A stretch of DNA of 64,000 nucleotides from Maratus speciosus (GCA_963932465.1 OZ010792.1:186777377-186841376), one strand, 5' to 3'. Positions 34,774 to 48,460 are shown, counted from the stretch's first letter. The notes: generated by a model not told the origin, from the sequence alone. Numbers and translations: made by a program.

Positions 34774-35128
34774 TGAAATGGGCAGATTACTTAGATCTAG
34801 GATTTAAAATGTGGAGTTTTTTTTTTTATCTAATATCTTTATTATTTATTTATTACTAGCTGTTTAACCCGTTCTGTGCACGGGAGTTCATGAATTTAAT
34901 TCTAAAACCAAAATTAAAAATAACTATTCGATTTAGTAAAATATTTTTCTACTACTGCGAATTTTTTTTAATGAAATTTAATTTATCATGTTACTATGGC
35001 AGTAGACGATATAACTATATGTTTGGAATAAGGGAATAAATAGAAGAAAAAGTTTTGTTGATGTTTGTATTAAAATATTTGTCTTTATTATTAAAACAAA
35101 TTGTAATAATTAAGCGCAATTAAATAAT

Positions 35129-35308
35129 CTCTAATTATTTGCATGTGAGGTAAAAGAATTATCGTAATACCCGCTGGAGCTCTGTAGTGCTGCAGCGTGG
35201 CGTACGTAATATGTATATCTCTAATTATTTGCATGTGAGGTAAAAGAATTATCGTAATACCCGCTACAGTTTTTTAGTATTGCAGTGTGGTGTACGTAAT
35301 ATGTATAC
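35129..35308 (+). repeat. Two tandem units of 90 bp
   Basis: CTCTAATTATTTGCATGTGAGG... starts near 35129 and again near 35219. Both units contain AGAATTATCGTAATACCCGCT and GTACGTAATATGTATA. Confidence 0.85.
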
Positions 35309-35758
35309 CTCACATTGGTTAAAGAACTCGCGCGACTACGGGTTGAGCATTTAAAAAAAAAGGATTTTATTGTAAATTTCTAATTGTTGGCAGCTGCTAT
35401 AACGAAAAATGTTTAAATTTGATTGGAAATTGCTGTTAAATTGGTGGTTTTTTATTAATTAAAAGTTAACTATAAATTATTTCGATTCCGGATTGCTTTA
35501 GTTGCCTCGGCCGTGTTTTAATACTCATGTACATAACATTTCACAATTCTGGCTTCCAAACTGGACTTGTATAGCATTACAGACAAACACATTTTAATTT
35601 TTATCTATTAGATTAAAAACGGGCAGATTACTTAGGTCTGGGATTTAAAATGTGCAGATTTTTATTATTTATTATTTTTATTATTTATTTATTATTAAAA
35701 ATGGGCAGCTTACTAAGGTCTAATGTTTAAAATGTGAAGATTTTTAAACTTGTTAAAA

Positions 35759-35973
35759 GGGCATTCCATATCATGTGTGGAACAGCTTTTTTACATTTTA
35801 CTGCTGTTTAACAATACTATTGTATCCTCAAATTGAAACAACTGTGCTGCTACGAAAATATAGGATTTTTTGTTAATTTTAATGTATACTTTATATTTCA
35901 ACAACTTATAAGTTAATAAATATAGGTATTTATGGAAGCGTCACGTTTTTGTCCGTTTCTCATGGAATGACTC
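35759..35973. mobile_element. Miniature element with GGTCATTCCATG ends, copy 2
   Basis: It is the same element as 34550-34773 with the right end CATGGAATGACTC. Phrases of the type GGGCAGATTACTTAGRTCT flank this region three times (34778, 35619 and 35702), so a larger segment may have been duplicated. Confidence 0.7.
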
Positions 35974-36466
35974 ACTTGAACCAGATATCACAAAACTGCG
36001 CAAAACAACCCAACCGACTGATTTCACATTAAAAATGTGTACGTTATTGTTCGTCGTATAACAATAAAAAAATCCATTTTAAGATAAATATTTTGATTTA
36101 TTGAATTTCGAAGAATTTTGGCGCAGAACAAAGTTTTGGGAATATCATATATATTGGTAGTAATTCAAATTGTAGGGACAATGCACAATTGTTTGAACTA
36201 TTGTCTATCGCTCTGTCTCACAGCTATGTATCTAAACACCATTTTCTGTAAAATATAAGGTATGATAGATCTAAGAGGCTTCATCGTAGCAATTCTTTCT
36301 AAAAAAAGCTTCACTTTTCTGAAACAGTACCATTTATCTGAAGAAATATTTAAAGAATTGTTTTTTAATACATTAAATCAGGTATAAAAAAGATTATGTT
36401 TGTTTGTCAAAAATTTTTAATTGTTAAATTTACATATTGTCATATACATATGTGCATATATATACA

Positions 36467-36519
<53 letters not shown>

Positions 36520-37762
36520 CATGTTCATACTTGCGTATTATACTATTTTGTTTATCAACAAACTGATCGCGTCTTAACAAATTTGCTTAATATTAGGTTC
36601 ACCATCATACGCTTTTTAAATAATAACCTTTTCAACTCATTATCTTACATACAGACAATACCAATTCAAAAGCAAGCCTGTAATTTAGTTGGCGGTTTTG
36701 AGATAATATCTTAATTTCAGATAGATATGACAACAGTCACCGTTACTTAGCATAGAAATACTCTATTCCCAGTTGATATACCCACAAAAAGGAACCGGTT
36801 CAGTCTGCTAAAAACAAACAAAATGTTCGTGAAATAACAGGTGAAACTTTGTCCTTGTTCTGATAGCTAGTGAAAAAAGAAAAACCTGAAATGAATCTGG
36901 GTCGCTTTTAAAAAAATAACTAAAAAGGTGTTATAAAATTCACTTTTGTTTCCAAACCGTAACATGTCCTCTCACTCTCTCTTCCTCTTTCTATATAAAT
37001 TATTATAATTATTACTACCACAATAATGATTATTCTGAGTGGGTACCTTTTACTGGAATGTTAAGATTCATAATACGTTTGCCTGAGGTTACAAAGTTAG
37101 TTTGTCCGCGTGGTCATGAATTCATCCTACATTTATTTTCAAAAGAAAAAGGTTAAAATATTTATCTTCATTTCCTTGACTACTTATTGCAGCATAATGG
37201 GATGATGTTTGTCAATAAGTTAATCCCACTGAACATGAACTATCAGGAAGGAAGTCGAACCAACAATTTCAGTGTTATTAGTAAAAAAAAAAAAACATTT
37301 TTGTGAAATATATTTAAATTTTATATAAATCATTTTACAATTGATGGAATTATCTGTAGCTAAAACGTTATTATAAATTCACTTTACAAAACAGAATAAA
37401 AGTTTCAATATAATGTATAATACAAATACATTTTACTGCATTTGATTTCAATACTAGATTAAAATGTAGATACATTTCGAATAGAAAATTCAAATTTCGT
37501 AAATCTGTGTTAAATTTTATTATGGAAATAAATTAATTCTAATATTCTAAAGACTATAAATTATTTCTAGCCAATATATTAGGCATACTATAATCACAAT
37601 GTCACACGTTTTTATACACAAAAAATATTTATTAAAAAGTATTTTTAGTAGTAATATTTTTAAATGATGAACTATTACATAAAGGGAAAAAATGTTATTA
37701 AATGTGTGCGCTACAAATTGTACAAAACATGGACTAAACTGCGGTGCATTAAAGTTCAAATT
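35974..37762. other. No gene seen, TA microsatellite at 36469-36517
   Basis: AT-rich DNA with an uninterrupted TA run of about 49 bp. The 97-codon frame at 36421-36714 is partly the translated TA run and is not a gene. Confidence 0.5.
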
Positions 37763-38068
37763 AGGAAAATGTTATTTCAAATAATTGATCATAAAAAATA
37801 AGGAAAGTTATTTAATTGATCAAAATTATAACGGATTAAAATTTAAATGAATATTTACTTATTTTAACTACGAAAATGTTATTTAAAATAATTGACCATA
37901 AAAAATAAGAAAAGTTATTTAAATGATCAAAATTATGATTCATTAAAATTTAAATTATTTTACCTAGGAAAATGTTATTTCAAATAACTGACCATAAAAA
38001 ATAAGAAAAGTTATTTAACTGATCAAAATTATGATTCGTTAAAATTTAAATGACTATTTACTTATTTT
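37763..38068 (+). repeat. Three tandem units of about 100 bp
   Basis: GAAAATGTTATTTCAAATAA starts at 37765, 37872 and 37968 (periods 107 and 96). Each unit contains CATAAAAAATAAG and TTAAAATTTAAAT. Confidence 0.8.
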
Positions 38069-39010
38069 TTAAAAAAAAAGTATGGGTTATCTTTTAAAAG
38101 GACGCGAGGTCAGTTATATGTACAGTAACCACATTGGCAAGGACATTACTGTGATATTACTAGACATCATGAATGTTACAGCAACTATTCTAATGTAATC
38201 GTGACGTCACATTTGTAACAACTGTACTAACACGAAGTAGGGTTGTATTGCACACATTGTGAATGGTTTAAAAAACATTATATAATTTGCTCAGATTGAA
38301 TTGATATACATTTTTTTCCATTTTAAAAATTGTGTGTAAATAAAGTGTATTTATGTAAAAAATTATAATTCATTCTGTTTAAAGTCTTACATTATTTTTT
38401 ATTTTTAATCTAAAGCAGTGTGCCATCTGAGTGGAGTTTTTATTATATTATTATGATTGTTTGATTGCCATTACCTTTTTTTTTAACTAGAAATATTCCC
38501 CTTATTTGAATGTTACAATTCTAAAAAAAGTGGTAGCAATTAAGTAATCTGATTAAAACAACTCCGCCCAACTAGCAATACTGGTCCAAAATTATATTTT
38601 ATTTAATTTGCAGTAGAGGGAAATGTAGGCATTGAAATTATTTTTACCGAAAGCTCTTCGCTCCCATGCAACCAAGCTGGTTTTTAGCTTGTTTCACAAT
38701 GGAAACATCGACATCGGTCCTAATTTTCCGTAATGTGACATCCATGCTTCCCCTCCCACCGCACATTTTTCATGTCGAATCTCTCAAACGTATTCACGAT
38801 TAGATAATTTCTACACCAAATTTACAAAAGAGTAATAAAATGTTAAAGTAGTAACACTTATTCATGTTCAAGGCTGGAGTAGCACAGTTGAAGTTTATTC
38901 CAACAGAGCGAAAAATACACTTATTTTGTAGTAACACTTATATGTAAATTCTTACCAGTTGTATAAATGTTTAATATCCTATAAATACATTTATCTGTAA
39001 AGTTCGAATT
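38069..39010. other. No gene seen
   Basis: AT-rich DNA with no supported feature. Confidence 0.4.
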
Positions 39011-39014
39011 CATC

Positions 39015-39960
39015 ATATTTTTACTTTCTTCTATCTTTACAAGAAGAAAGTATTGGATTCGTGAAAATTTTCGAATTCCGGTTTTCGACAGATTTACACG
39101 TTTTAGGGGTCAGATATTCCAAAAAACATGTTTGTACAAAATGTCCGTCTGTCTGTATGTGACACAAATTTTGTGGGCACTCTATCTCAAGAACTAATGC
39201 ACGGATTTTAATAAAAAATTATATTCAGTTAGTCCCTGATACAAATTGATGCTGATTATTTTTGGTGTAAATAGCTCAACAGGTGGCGCTGCTATGCTGC
39301 ATTTTTTACGATTTCCGCAATAGCTCTATCTCAATAACTAATGCGCTGATTTTCATCAAATTTCAGATTCCGTTAGTCCTTGATATGAATTGGTGCTGAT
39401 TAGGTGTTGGTGTAAATCGGCCAACAGGTGGCGCTTCTGTGCTGCATTTTCCCGATTCCCGCAATAGCTCTATCTCAAGAACTAATGCATGAATTTTCAT
39501 CGAACTTCAGATTTAGTTAGACGTTGACACAAGTTGTTGCTAATTAAGTTTTGGTGTTAATCGCCCGATAGGTGGCCCTGCCATGCTGGAATTTTCACGA
39601 TTTTTGCGATAGTTTCTATCTCAAAAACTAATGCGTGGATTTTTCCCAAACTTCAGAGTCAGACGTTGACATAAGTTGTCGCTTGGTTGTTTTGGTGTAA
39701 CATAGGTTTTGGTGTAAAGCACCCAATAGGTGGAGCTGCTTTTGCAGGCTGTATTTTGCTGTATTTACACGATTTATGCGGTAGTCATATCTCAAGAACT
39801 AATGCACGAAATTTCATATCTTTCGAATCCTCATGATGAGCATAGATTTCCATTTAATTTTGGCAGTGTGATAGCGAATGTTGAAGTATTAACATGCATG
39901 AGAAAGAAGAAAGTTTTGGGATTGGTACATCCGACTAGTTTATTTTATTTGTAAAGATAA
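39015..39960 (+). repeat. Repeat element with five tandem units of about 145 bp
   Basis: It starts with ACTTTCTTCTATCTTTACAAG and ends near AAAGATAAAAAATGAGAG, possibly weak inverted ends. Inside, AACTAATGC recurs at about 39192, 39338, 39479, 39628 and 39798, each time with ATCTCAANAACTAATGC and, in most units, a preceding AACAGGTGGCGCT. Diverged units of this family lie in reverse at 2.56-2.93 kb. No coding sequence is seen. Confidence 0.7.
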
Positions 39961-40594
39961 AAAATGAGAGATTAAATTAAAAATATTTTTTTCATTCTAA
40001 CAATTATAAACATTGTTGACATCATTCTTAAAAAATGAATTGAAAATGCCAGATATATATGTTGCCATATATATAAAAAATATATTTTTTTAAAAATCGT
40101 CTGCTGGGCTTTCGCGTTACTATCAGAATAAGTAAAGTTTTCCTTTTATTGATCTGGTTCAGCTATTTAATGGCATTAAAACATTAAGTATTTAAAGAAT
40201 ATATATTATGTTAGTTTATGCATTCTTACAATATTGTTTTTAAAAAATCATGCAAAGAAGTCGTTTTTATTGTGATTTTTTAAGGCTATTTTATGTTTTG
40301 ATTATTATTACGATATGTATCACCCAGTTAATTGCATATTTATTAAATTAATAATGGCGATTTCGGTAATTCTAACCATTTTTGTATTTCATAAGTTAAC
40401 ATATTGTAATCATTATATTTCGAACAAATGAAATATTAAAATTACATATATCATTTTGTTAAATTTTCCTATTCATTTTGTATAAATACAAAATGTAAGA
40501 AAAAAATATGCATTATTTCAGAATTGCGATAAATAACAAACTATACATAGATGTAAACAATAATAGAAAGTTTAAAAAATATAAAATAGCTATA
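39961..40594. other. No gene seen
   Basis: Very AT-rich DNA with no supported feature. Confidence 0.4.
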
Positions 40595-41712
40595 TACAGG
40601 GTGTTTCATAAAAGGTGGGCAAAACTTTAAGAGGTGATAGTACTCATCCAAACAAACAACTTTCATCAAAGAATGCATGGTCAGAAATAAAACGCAAATG
40701 TGCTAGAGGGTACCAAAGGTGATGCTGTTGTTATACCTCCATTTTATTCAGAAAATTGGAATCGTGCCAGAAATTAAAAATAGTATGTTTTGCTTTATTT
40801 AATGACAGAAATTTTGTGATTACATATAGTACAGATTCTTTTTTTTTTAATTTTCCTGTATGAATGCGAAATTTCGAAATAAAAATTAAGACCAAACTGG
40901 TAACCCTGTTATACAAGGCAAAAACACAAAAAGAACTAAGGTGGCAAAAACAAGGTGAGAAACCGCTCTATGTACAATCATTGAGCCTCTGAGCCATTTT
41001 CCTTTGTAGATCAAATGAAAATCAGCCTTTTTCCTATTAGTGAAGGGCAGCATCTTTCTACACTTTCCTACCGCGATTGACGGTTGCACAGTCGGATCAG
41101 CGGCTGTTAAGTATTAATCGAGGCGAAATTTTTCATACGCGTTCTCCTTCTTCCGCATATCACATTTGTATGCTATTAGTGTCGTTCTTCTGCCGATAAC
41201 TTGCAGCAAGAATGGAGCTTTTACGTTTGCATCGACCAAGTTTCCAAATGCGCCAGAACATTTGCGTTTTATTTTCCACTACAAATGAAAATGGCTCAGA
41301 GCCTTAACGATTGTACGGAGAGCGGTTTACAACCTTGTGTTTGCCACTTAATCATTCTTTCTGTCTTTTTGCCTCGTATAACAGAGTTGCCAGTTTGGTC
41401 TTCATTTTTATCTCGAAATTTCACATTCATACCAGAAAATTAAAAAAAAATAATCTGTACTATATATATAATAACAAAATTTCTGTCATTAAATAAAGCA
41501 AAACAATTTTTAATTTCTGGCACGAATTCGGACTTTCTGAATAAAAATGGAGACCAAGTTAGTAATCCTGTCGTATAATAACATCACCTTTGGTGTCCTG
41601 TAGCACATTTGCTTTTTTATTTCCGACCATGCATTCTTTGATGAAAGTTGTTTGTTTGGATGTGTACTATCACCTCTTAAAGTTTTGCCCACCTTTTATG
41701 AAACACCCTGTA
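40595..41712. mobile_element. Fold-back element with TACAGGGTG ends
   Basis: The left end TACAGGGTGTTTCATAAAAG and the right end (same sequence read inward from 41712) are inverted. The match extends over about 420 bp per side, through GTGGGCAAAACTTTAAGAGG and CTTTCATCAAAGAATGCATGG. The centre (about 41020-41290) has no recognisable transposase. TACAGGGTG-type tips resemble those of the Tc1/mariner-like elements at 12.4-14.6 kb. The short open frames on both strands are shadows of the arms. Confidence 0.8.
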
Positions 41713-43673
41713 TACAGGGTGTCCGGTCTCAACGGTGTCCAATGACTAATTCCTAAACCGTTAGTCATAGACATATAGTTCCAATTACAAAAATGCTTAA
41801 AATCAGGTAAAGAAATATTTTAAAAGCGATTTGGGTCAATAAAAACATTTCTTAAAAAATTACGAAATTTAAATTTTTATACGGTCCCCCGGTCCTATAA
41901 GTTATATCTAGTAACATAATACACAACAAGTAATACACAAAAAGCCCCGTTATTCTACGATTAAAATTGACCGAGTAATAGCTATTTAAAGTTGAAGCAT
42001 ATTTTTTGCTGCAAATTGGGGGTCATTCACAAATTTAGTCGAAATATAATTTCGTCAGATATATTAAAAAGTGCTTGAGAGTAAAATTAACATTGCAATA
42101 TAAATTTGAAATCTTTAATCATTCTGACATATTAATGCAAAATATACAATTTGTAATAAACATTTAAGAAGAAAGAAAAAACAGAATTTTTGTTAAATAA
42201 AATGATGCTAAATTAACAGCCTCAGTTCTTTACAAAATGATATGTATTTTAAAATATTATTAGATTATACTAGCCTGCGAAAGTTGGGTTACGTCATGTT
42301 TTTTAGCTTTTGATGATTGATTCTTATGTATTCTGTACCGCTGAATCTGAAATTGACCTTCATTTTTAACTATCACATCAGGATTTTTCGCAAATTTCAA
42401 GTTTCAAAGTTAAAAAGTTCAAAGTTAAAATTGAATCTCCTCACTCATCTCATCGGACCACTGAGCTATTTAGCTGTAAGAATCCCAGGATAAACAAAAA
42501 TATCGAATAAATTATTGAATAAAATAAAATAAAATAAAATAAAACAAAAAAAGTTTTACATATGTTTTATAGTAAGAGATTTTCGCTATATTTTAACTTA
42601 CACATTTACGATTTGAAAAAAGATTCTAACGTGATGGTTAAAAATGAAGGTCATTTTCAGATTTAGTGCTAAAAAGTACGTAAAAATCAACTGTCAAAAG
42701 TTAAAAAACACAACCATCTCCTCTACTTTATAGTATCCGATTTTTGTTATTCTTTAAATTTGACAATTTATGATTTGCGAAATATCCTGACATGATGGTT
42801 AAAAATTAATGTAATTTTCGGATTCAGTGCTAAAAAATACATAAAAGTTTAAAAAAAAACAACAATCACAGTCTTGTATTATCTAATCTAAAACTTTTTC
42901 TTAAACTTCTTGGCGGTAATCTATCCGAAATTTTTTGTCTTATCCTGTAAGATAAATATAAATGGTAGCCACAGAAAATCATAATAATATTATATTGTTA
43001 TTGGATTTGCGCCAGTATGTAAAATGTAACCTCGATCGGACATTTAAAAGTGAGTTAAATTTCGAGTACAAATTTTGAATTGGAAAAACATACATACGAT
43101 CGTTGAAGTAACATAAAAACTTATAAAAATAACATAATTTTATTAAAAGAAATCATAAAAGAAACAGTCTCAAATCCTGACAAAATAAAACATATGTCAT
43201 TTTAGCCAATCTGAAACTTAATAAATGTTAACCTAATCGTAATACTTGTACGATTTTTTTCAAAGCGCGATCTTCGAATACTTTAAGCACTTGGTATGTG
43301 ACCCCTCAAAGCCAAGCCGAACTCATTTGTTTTCAGAGCAGAAAAGTGGCATAAGTCATGCATTTTTAAAGTTTCATAACTCGCTCAAATTAGTGTTATA
43401 TGAATGGGACTTTTTTGTCTTACTTGTCAGTGTAATAGGAAATTTCTGCTAAATATAACTTATAGGACCGGGCAACCGTATAAAGATTTAAATTTCGTAT
43501 TTTTTTTTTTTTTAAGAAAGGATTTTATTGACCCAAATCGCTTTTAAAATATTTCTTTACCTGATTTAAAGCATTTTTGTAATTGGAACTATATGTCTAT
43601 GACTAACGGTTTAGGAATTAGCCATTGTATTGATTGAGTATTGATTGTAACCGTTGAGACCAGACACCCTGTA
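41713..43673. mobile_element. Fold-back element abutting the previous one
   Basis: The left end TACAGGGTGTCCGGTCTCAA and the right end TTGAGACCAGACACCCTGTA are inverted, and the arms extend about 230 bp. CCAATTACAAAAA and TACGAAAT lie 68 and 148 bp from the left tip, as in the element at 20334. The interior has diverged repeats of GATGGTTAAAAAT... (near 42632 and 42797) with an inverted relative near 42298, and a TAAAA run at about 42515-42545. No transposase is seen. Confidence 0.75.
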
Positions 43674-44204
43674 TATTAATAATATGTGCATGTTTATTCA
43701 GTTTATTGGAAAACATGAAGGACTGTGACAGGATTAAAAATTATGTATACAGAAAACAATGACTATAAAGATAGCACAGCTCTTAGTATTATTTATTTAT
43801 TTAATTAAATGTCAAAAGCCAAATAGCACTCATAGCTATTTTTAATATTATTAGTAATATTTTTAGATTCTGCGCACCATTTCTAAAGAATAACCTCGTT
43901 ACATTTCCGTATCTGGAGCCAGTGAATTGAGTCTTTTGAAATAACTAAATATGCACTGAATTGGTTTTTTTTTACTATAATTGTCACAAATAATTTTATA
44001 TCACCTTAATTATAATTGTTTTAACTCAACATATTACATCAATAAAACATTAATACGGATTGTGTGAAGATTTTTTATAAATAGAATTCATAAACAGAGA
44101 AAATATCAGGATAAAGCGAGTGAGGATGATTATAAGAAAGAAAATGCAGAATATAGGTAGGACAGATGCACAACAGCTATTTTCTAACAAGAAAGGAGTA
44201 TAAT
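43674..44204. other. No gene seen
   Basis: AT-rich DNA with no supported feature. Confidence 0.4.
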
Positions 44205-44470
44205 ATCTATATTATAAAGGACGAACGTGTCCGTGCGTAACGCTGACGCCATTTTGACGATGGCAACAGCAGACGTTTAAATTTAACTTTTACTGCATTT
44301 TTTTTTTTTTTTCTAAATACCGAGCATTTTCAATTTTTACATCGTGGAATAGGAGACAAAATATACTTTCAAATGAAATTTGTTTGAAAATTATATCGCA
44401 ATTTGTTTGAAAACTGTATTGCAATATAAGCAATTTATATTATTTTTAAAATAATTTTCAAGCATGCATT
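44205..44470 (+). mobile_element. Fragment related to the Helitron-like family
   Basis: TCTATATTATAAAGGACG resembles Helitron 5' ends. From about 44320 the sequence (GAGCATTTTCAATTTTTAC, GAAATTTGTTTGAAAA) is a diverged version of the 8.13-8.23 kb part of the Helitron-like family. No 3' hairpin or CTAG end was found. Confidence 0.4.
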
Positions 44471-45346
44471 TTTGTTTTTAATCTACCTGTATCGCGTGCA
44501 GACGATTGCGAAATAGAAATCCCTTTGAACTTAAATTAACATAAATAGCTCATCATTTGTTTCCAGCTTATATTCCATAACGAAATTAAAACATTTATTA
44601 ACCAATAAATAAAACAATAAAATATAAATGAAACACAAATTTAAGACATGTAATCTAATTTTGTGCTTAAACTGCTGAAATGAACAGAATCAAAAAATCT
44701 GATTGTAATTATCTTTCTTTGCTATTTCTTCGGCTGTTAACTCCTGACGCGAGACCAATATGAAAATATCGCTTTTAGTACGTTTCATTACTTTATTTGA
44801 ACTCATTATAACTATTTTTCATATGAATATGATTTTTGGTATTGTGAGTATGCATTCTACAAAAAATGCATTACATGTAAAAATTCTATTAGAGTTATCA
44901 ATTTAAAAAAGAACCAACAGACTCGTGCGAAGCTTTCTCGCCGCAATCTTTGAGATAATTTACTGATACTTTTTTTCATTAATTTTTGATTAACTTCAAC
45001 TTTTTTTTATGAAACAACTTATAAAGATAAAATAAAAAGTGCTACATAAAATTATTTATTTGCAACATTGTTTGTAACTGAAATGGTTTCAAAGAGAATA
45101 TTAGACAAACACTGCACAAAGGCTCATTCTGCTTTGTTATAAAATAACTCAAACAGTCTCATAGGCCAGTTAGGCAACTTGACTGAAAGAAATTGAAAGG
45201 TGGAGTAACATTTTGAAACTGTAATTTTTTATTTATATATTTCCTGTCATTTTTTTCCTGTTGCCTATTTTTCAGTATTTCTTTTCATGACAAGGGAAAA
45301 AAAAGTTTGTTCCTATTTTCGTGTGCGGGTCCTATTCTGTATTACA
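44471..45346. other. No gene seen
   Basis: AT-rich DNA with no supported feature. Confidence 0.4.
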
Positions 45347-45497
45347 TCCAGACAGACTGACAGTAATTTTCTGTCGCATTTTCCTATATACAGATATTGG
45401 TCGTAAAAGACTTTTTGTCCAACCAGACAGACTGACAATAATTTTCTGTCGCATTTCTCTCTATACAGCTATTGATTGTAAAAGACTTTTGTCCAAC
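45347..45497 (+). repeat. Two tandem units of 75 bp
   Basis: CCAGACAGACTGACARTAAT followed by TTTCTGTCGCATTT occurs at 45348 and 45423. The 63-codon frame across it simply translates the repeat (DRLTVIFCRI and DRLTIIFCRI). Confidence 0.8.
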
Positions 45498-45781
45498 CGA
45501 AGAGCTTATTAAAGGTTTGGTTACAAAAAGATGAAATCTTGAATATTATTAATAAATGTTACCTTTTATGGAATACAAAACTAGAAGTTCACCCTACTGG
45601 ACTTTAGTCTATCCTTGTTGCCCATTCAGTATATTTCTATATAATTTTGAGTTCATATAGCAATGTGTTTGGGCTTATGTTATTAGAATAATTCTTGTCC
45701 TGGTTTACATATTAATTCCACAGATATTTTTTAGGGGTACCACTAAAGATTTTGGACAGATTTCGAAAATTAAATTATAAC

Positions 45782-46645
45782 TATACTAGCAAAACCCGCG
45801 GCTTTGCTCGAGTAATACCTAGTTGAAATATACCAAATGGTATTTCTCTGCTTAATTTTATTAGAAGAAATTATGCTGCTACAACTAATTCAAAAATTAC
45901 TACTTAAGCCACAATTTCACTAAACTTCAATATTACACTGCAATAGTCGAAAATGAGATTTAAATTAATGAGAAGAACTAAAACTAATTCTAAATAAATG
46001 ATAATTTATAATACATTTTGAAGCTTTTACGGTCATTTCAGTTTTCATTTGAAGTTTTAAATTTTTTAGAAACCGTTCTTCGCAAGCATGTACATATTAA
46101 AAGTAACAATCATGCCATATTCCAATTATATATTGCCATATTCTTATTTCCTTCTAGTCTAACGGTCTATCACCTCCCTGGTGGAAGTGGCACCAACATA
46201 AAATATAGCCTATGTCGGAACAGGGGCTGTCACCATAAGTTTACCAACAATAATTTTGAATTTGGTTTGGCATTTCCCAAGATTTCATAGAAATCGTAAT
46301 CTAGAAAGTTTTTAGAACGCTTTTCGCCCATTTTCACCATTTTTAAATTTCGGATTTTTTTAGAAACTTTTCTTAGAGAGCATTTACATATTATAAGTAA
46401 CTATCATGCCAAATTTCAAAGTTTCTAGGCGCTTTAGTAACACAAAAATCGCATTTTTGGAACGTTTTTTGCTCTTTATCCCCTTGTTGGTAGTTGCAAC
46501 GACATAAAATATAGTCTACGTTGGAACAGGGACTGTCACCATCAATTTTGAACCATTACTTTTGAAATCAATTCGGTAGATCCAGAGATTACCCCCTACA
46601 AACATACAAACAAACGTACGTTACTTTTTTATAATATTAGTATAG
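45782..46645 (+). repeat. Repeat element starting CTATACTAGCAAAACCCGCGG
   Basis: The tips CTATACTA and TAGTATAG form a short inverted pair. The start (AGCAAAACCCGCGGCTTTGC) and the end (GATTACCCCCTACAAAC...TTTATAATATTAGTATAG) are phrases I associate with dispersed arthropod repeats. Inside are two diverged units of about 315 bp, each with GTCGGAACAGGGGCTGTCACC or a close form (46213 and 46530). It is non-coding. Confidence 0.6.
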
Positions 46646-47740
46646 ATTTTTGCTTCATAAGTGGCACCTGCCACCTACTTATCCGCACGATAGATAGTTC
46701 ATTCAGCTATCTCTTTTCTTGGAATATCGCTTCTTTATTAGAATAATTCTTGCCGAAGTTTCCATATTTACTTATCAAACAATTTTATAGATATTGATGA
46801 CGTGGACGTTGTAAGAAATTTCAAAAATTTTAAGTCTCTAGCTTTTTTTTTCCTCACTTGAAAATGTTATCTGCAACCAGACCATTTAGATGCATTTCCT
46901 TTTATAATATGACAAACCCTTCCTTATAATAATTAAAATAAATCTTCTGATTTCTAGCTTCTCTTTTAAATAATTCGCAGCGTAGTGACTATGGAAAATG
47001 TCTATCTGTCTGTCCGTTCGAAGAGGCTTGATCCAAGGAGGAGGTCACGGGTTTCATGAGCACCCCACCCCCCGCCTGAACGAAGAAGATTTCTAAAGAA
47101 CATTTAAAAAAATTAAATACATATTAAATTCTTTCAAATTTACCCCTTGCTCAACAATAAGAATTACTCTGGCTCTTTAAAGCTCTACTTAAATCCAAAG
47201 TAGATCATTTCTGACACATCCATGAAGTCATTTTTAATCTCAGATGCAAGATATTTACAAGTGCACTTATTCAGAACAAATGTGATAGATTCGCGTTTTC
47301 TATTTTTCGATAAAGGCAAAGAATCTTTCGGGAAATCACCGCAAAATGTGGTGTTTTAAATTGAATTTCAGGCCGAGACAGCCAATTGCTCCCTCGTGAG
47401 GCATTTCCGTAACTGTCAAGTTCTAAAAATTGTCTTAAAATGCTCTCTATCTGAATGATTCTGTGCTTTTATAAGAAAATGGGAAATTCTTCAATTTTTT
47501 AGTATCTGAATAAAATGTGTAAATTTTATATTTTTATGAATATTAATGCAGTTTTTTTGTATGTACGAATGCAAATGATTTCCCAAAAGTATCAGAAAAG
47601 TAGCCATTTTGGATATAGGAATATCCTTCAATATAAAAATTGCTTATTAAGAGATATGACTCCCTCCCCCCCCCCCCCTCCAAAAAAAAAGAAAATGAGT
47701 CATGACTCCCCTCTAAATGGAGGCCTGGATCAGCCCTTGC
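46646..47740. other. No gene seen
   Basis: AT-rich DNA with a C-tract at 47662-47678. A CTGTCTGTCCGTTCG phrase near 47009 resembles the tips of the 28.5-kb element. The 88-codon frame at 47515-47781 includes a proline run from the C-tract and is not called a gene. Confidence 0.4.
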
Positions 47741-48460
47741 TTCGTGCGCTAACTAGTGTAAATATAGTCCGATTACCATGAAATTCATGGATGTTATTGG
47801 GTATCACTATGATATGTTCGGTATTGAAAATGAAGTATGTAGCATTTACAATTCATTGATAGAGCCACTCAAAATAATTCCGTACAGTCTATGGGGAAAA
47901 ATCGTTTGCGGTATATTTTAATTATATTAAACTATTTTAAACATACTGAAATTTATATATATCACTGAAGTGTACTACTCGGTGCTTACTCCATAATAGG
48001 GTGTGAATAGAATTTATCGTTCATTTACAGGGACACACAAAATAATTTGGCAACAGAAGAAATTGAACAATAATTGAACCATTGAAGCCTATGCTTGAAG
48101 TGCGTTTTCAGTTGTGCTAGGCGTTTTTAAATTACTATTCTTAATAATATTACTTGATGTGCATAAATTCTATACATCCTATATAGGGCTGCAGAAAAGT
48201 TCTAAAGTACATTTCGGTTTATTCACGGAAATTGGTGAATGGAAATTTTCAACTGTGCTATTCGTTTAATTGAACTAACTTTGGCGTACTATGTAGTATA
48301 CATAAAAATCCATAGATCCTATACAGGGCTGAACAACAGAAAAAGGATCGGATATTTTTCCGACTACTGATGGCAATATATTGCCAACAGCAGAAATTGG
48401 ATTTTTAAATGTGTTGTGCGTTTTGCAAATTATTTATTTAGACATCATCTTTCACTTTAA
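47741..48460 (+). repeat. Degenerate units related to the 61.4-kb array
   Basis: Both regions share the opening GCGCTAACTAGTGTAAATATAG / CGCGTAAATATACTCGGATT, then GGATGTTATTG, GAAGTNTGTAGCAT and TTTACAGGGACACACAAAATA. This suggests a second copy of one element. Confidence 0.55.

Noticed and set aside
36421..36714. 97-codon frame with an IYIYIY run
   Set aside because: The run is a translated TA microsatellite.
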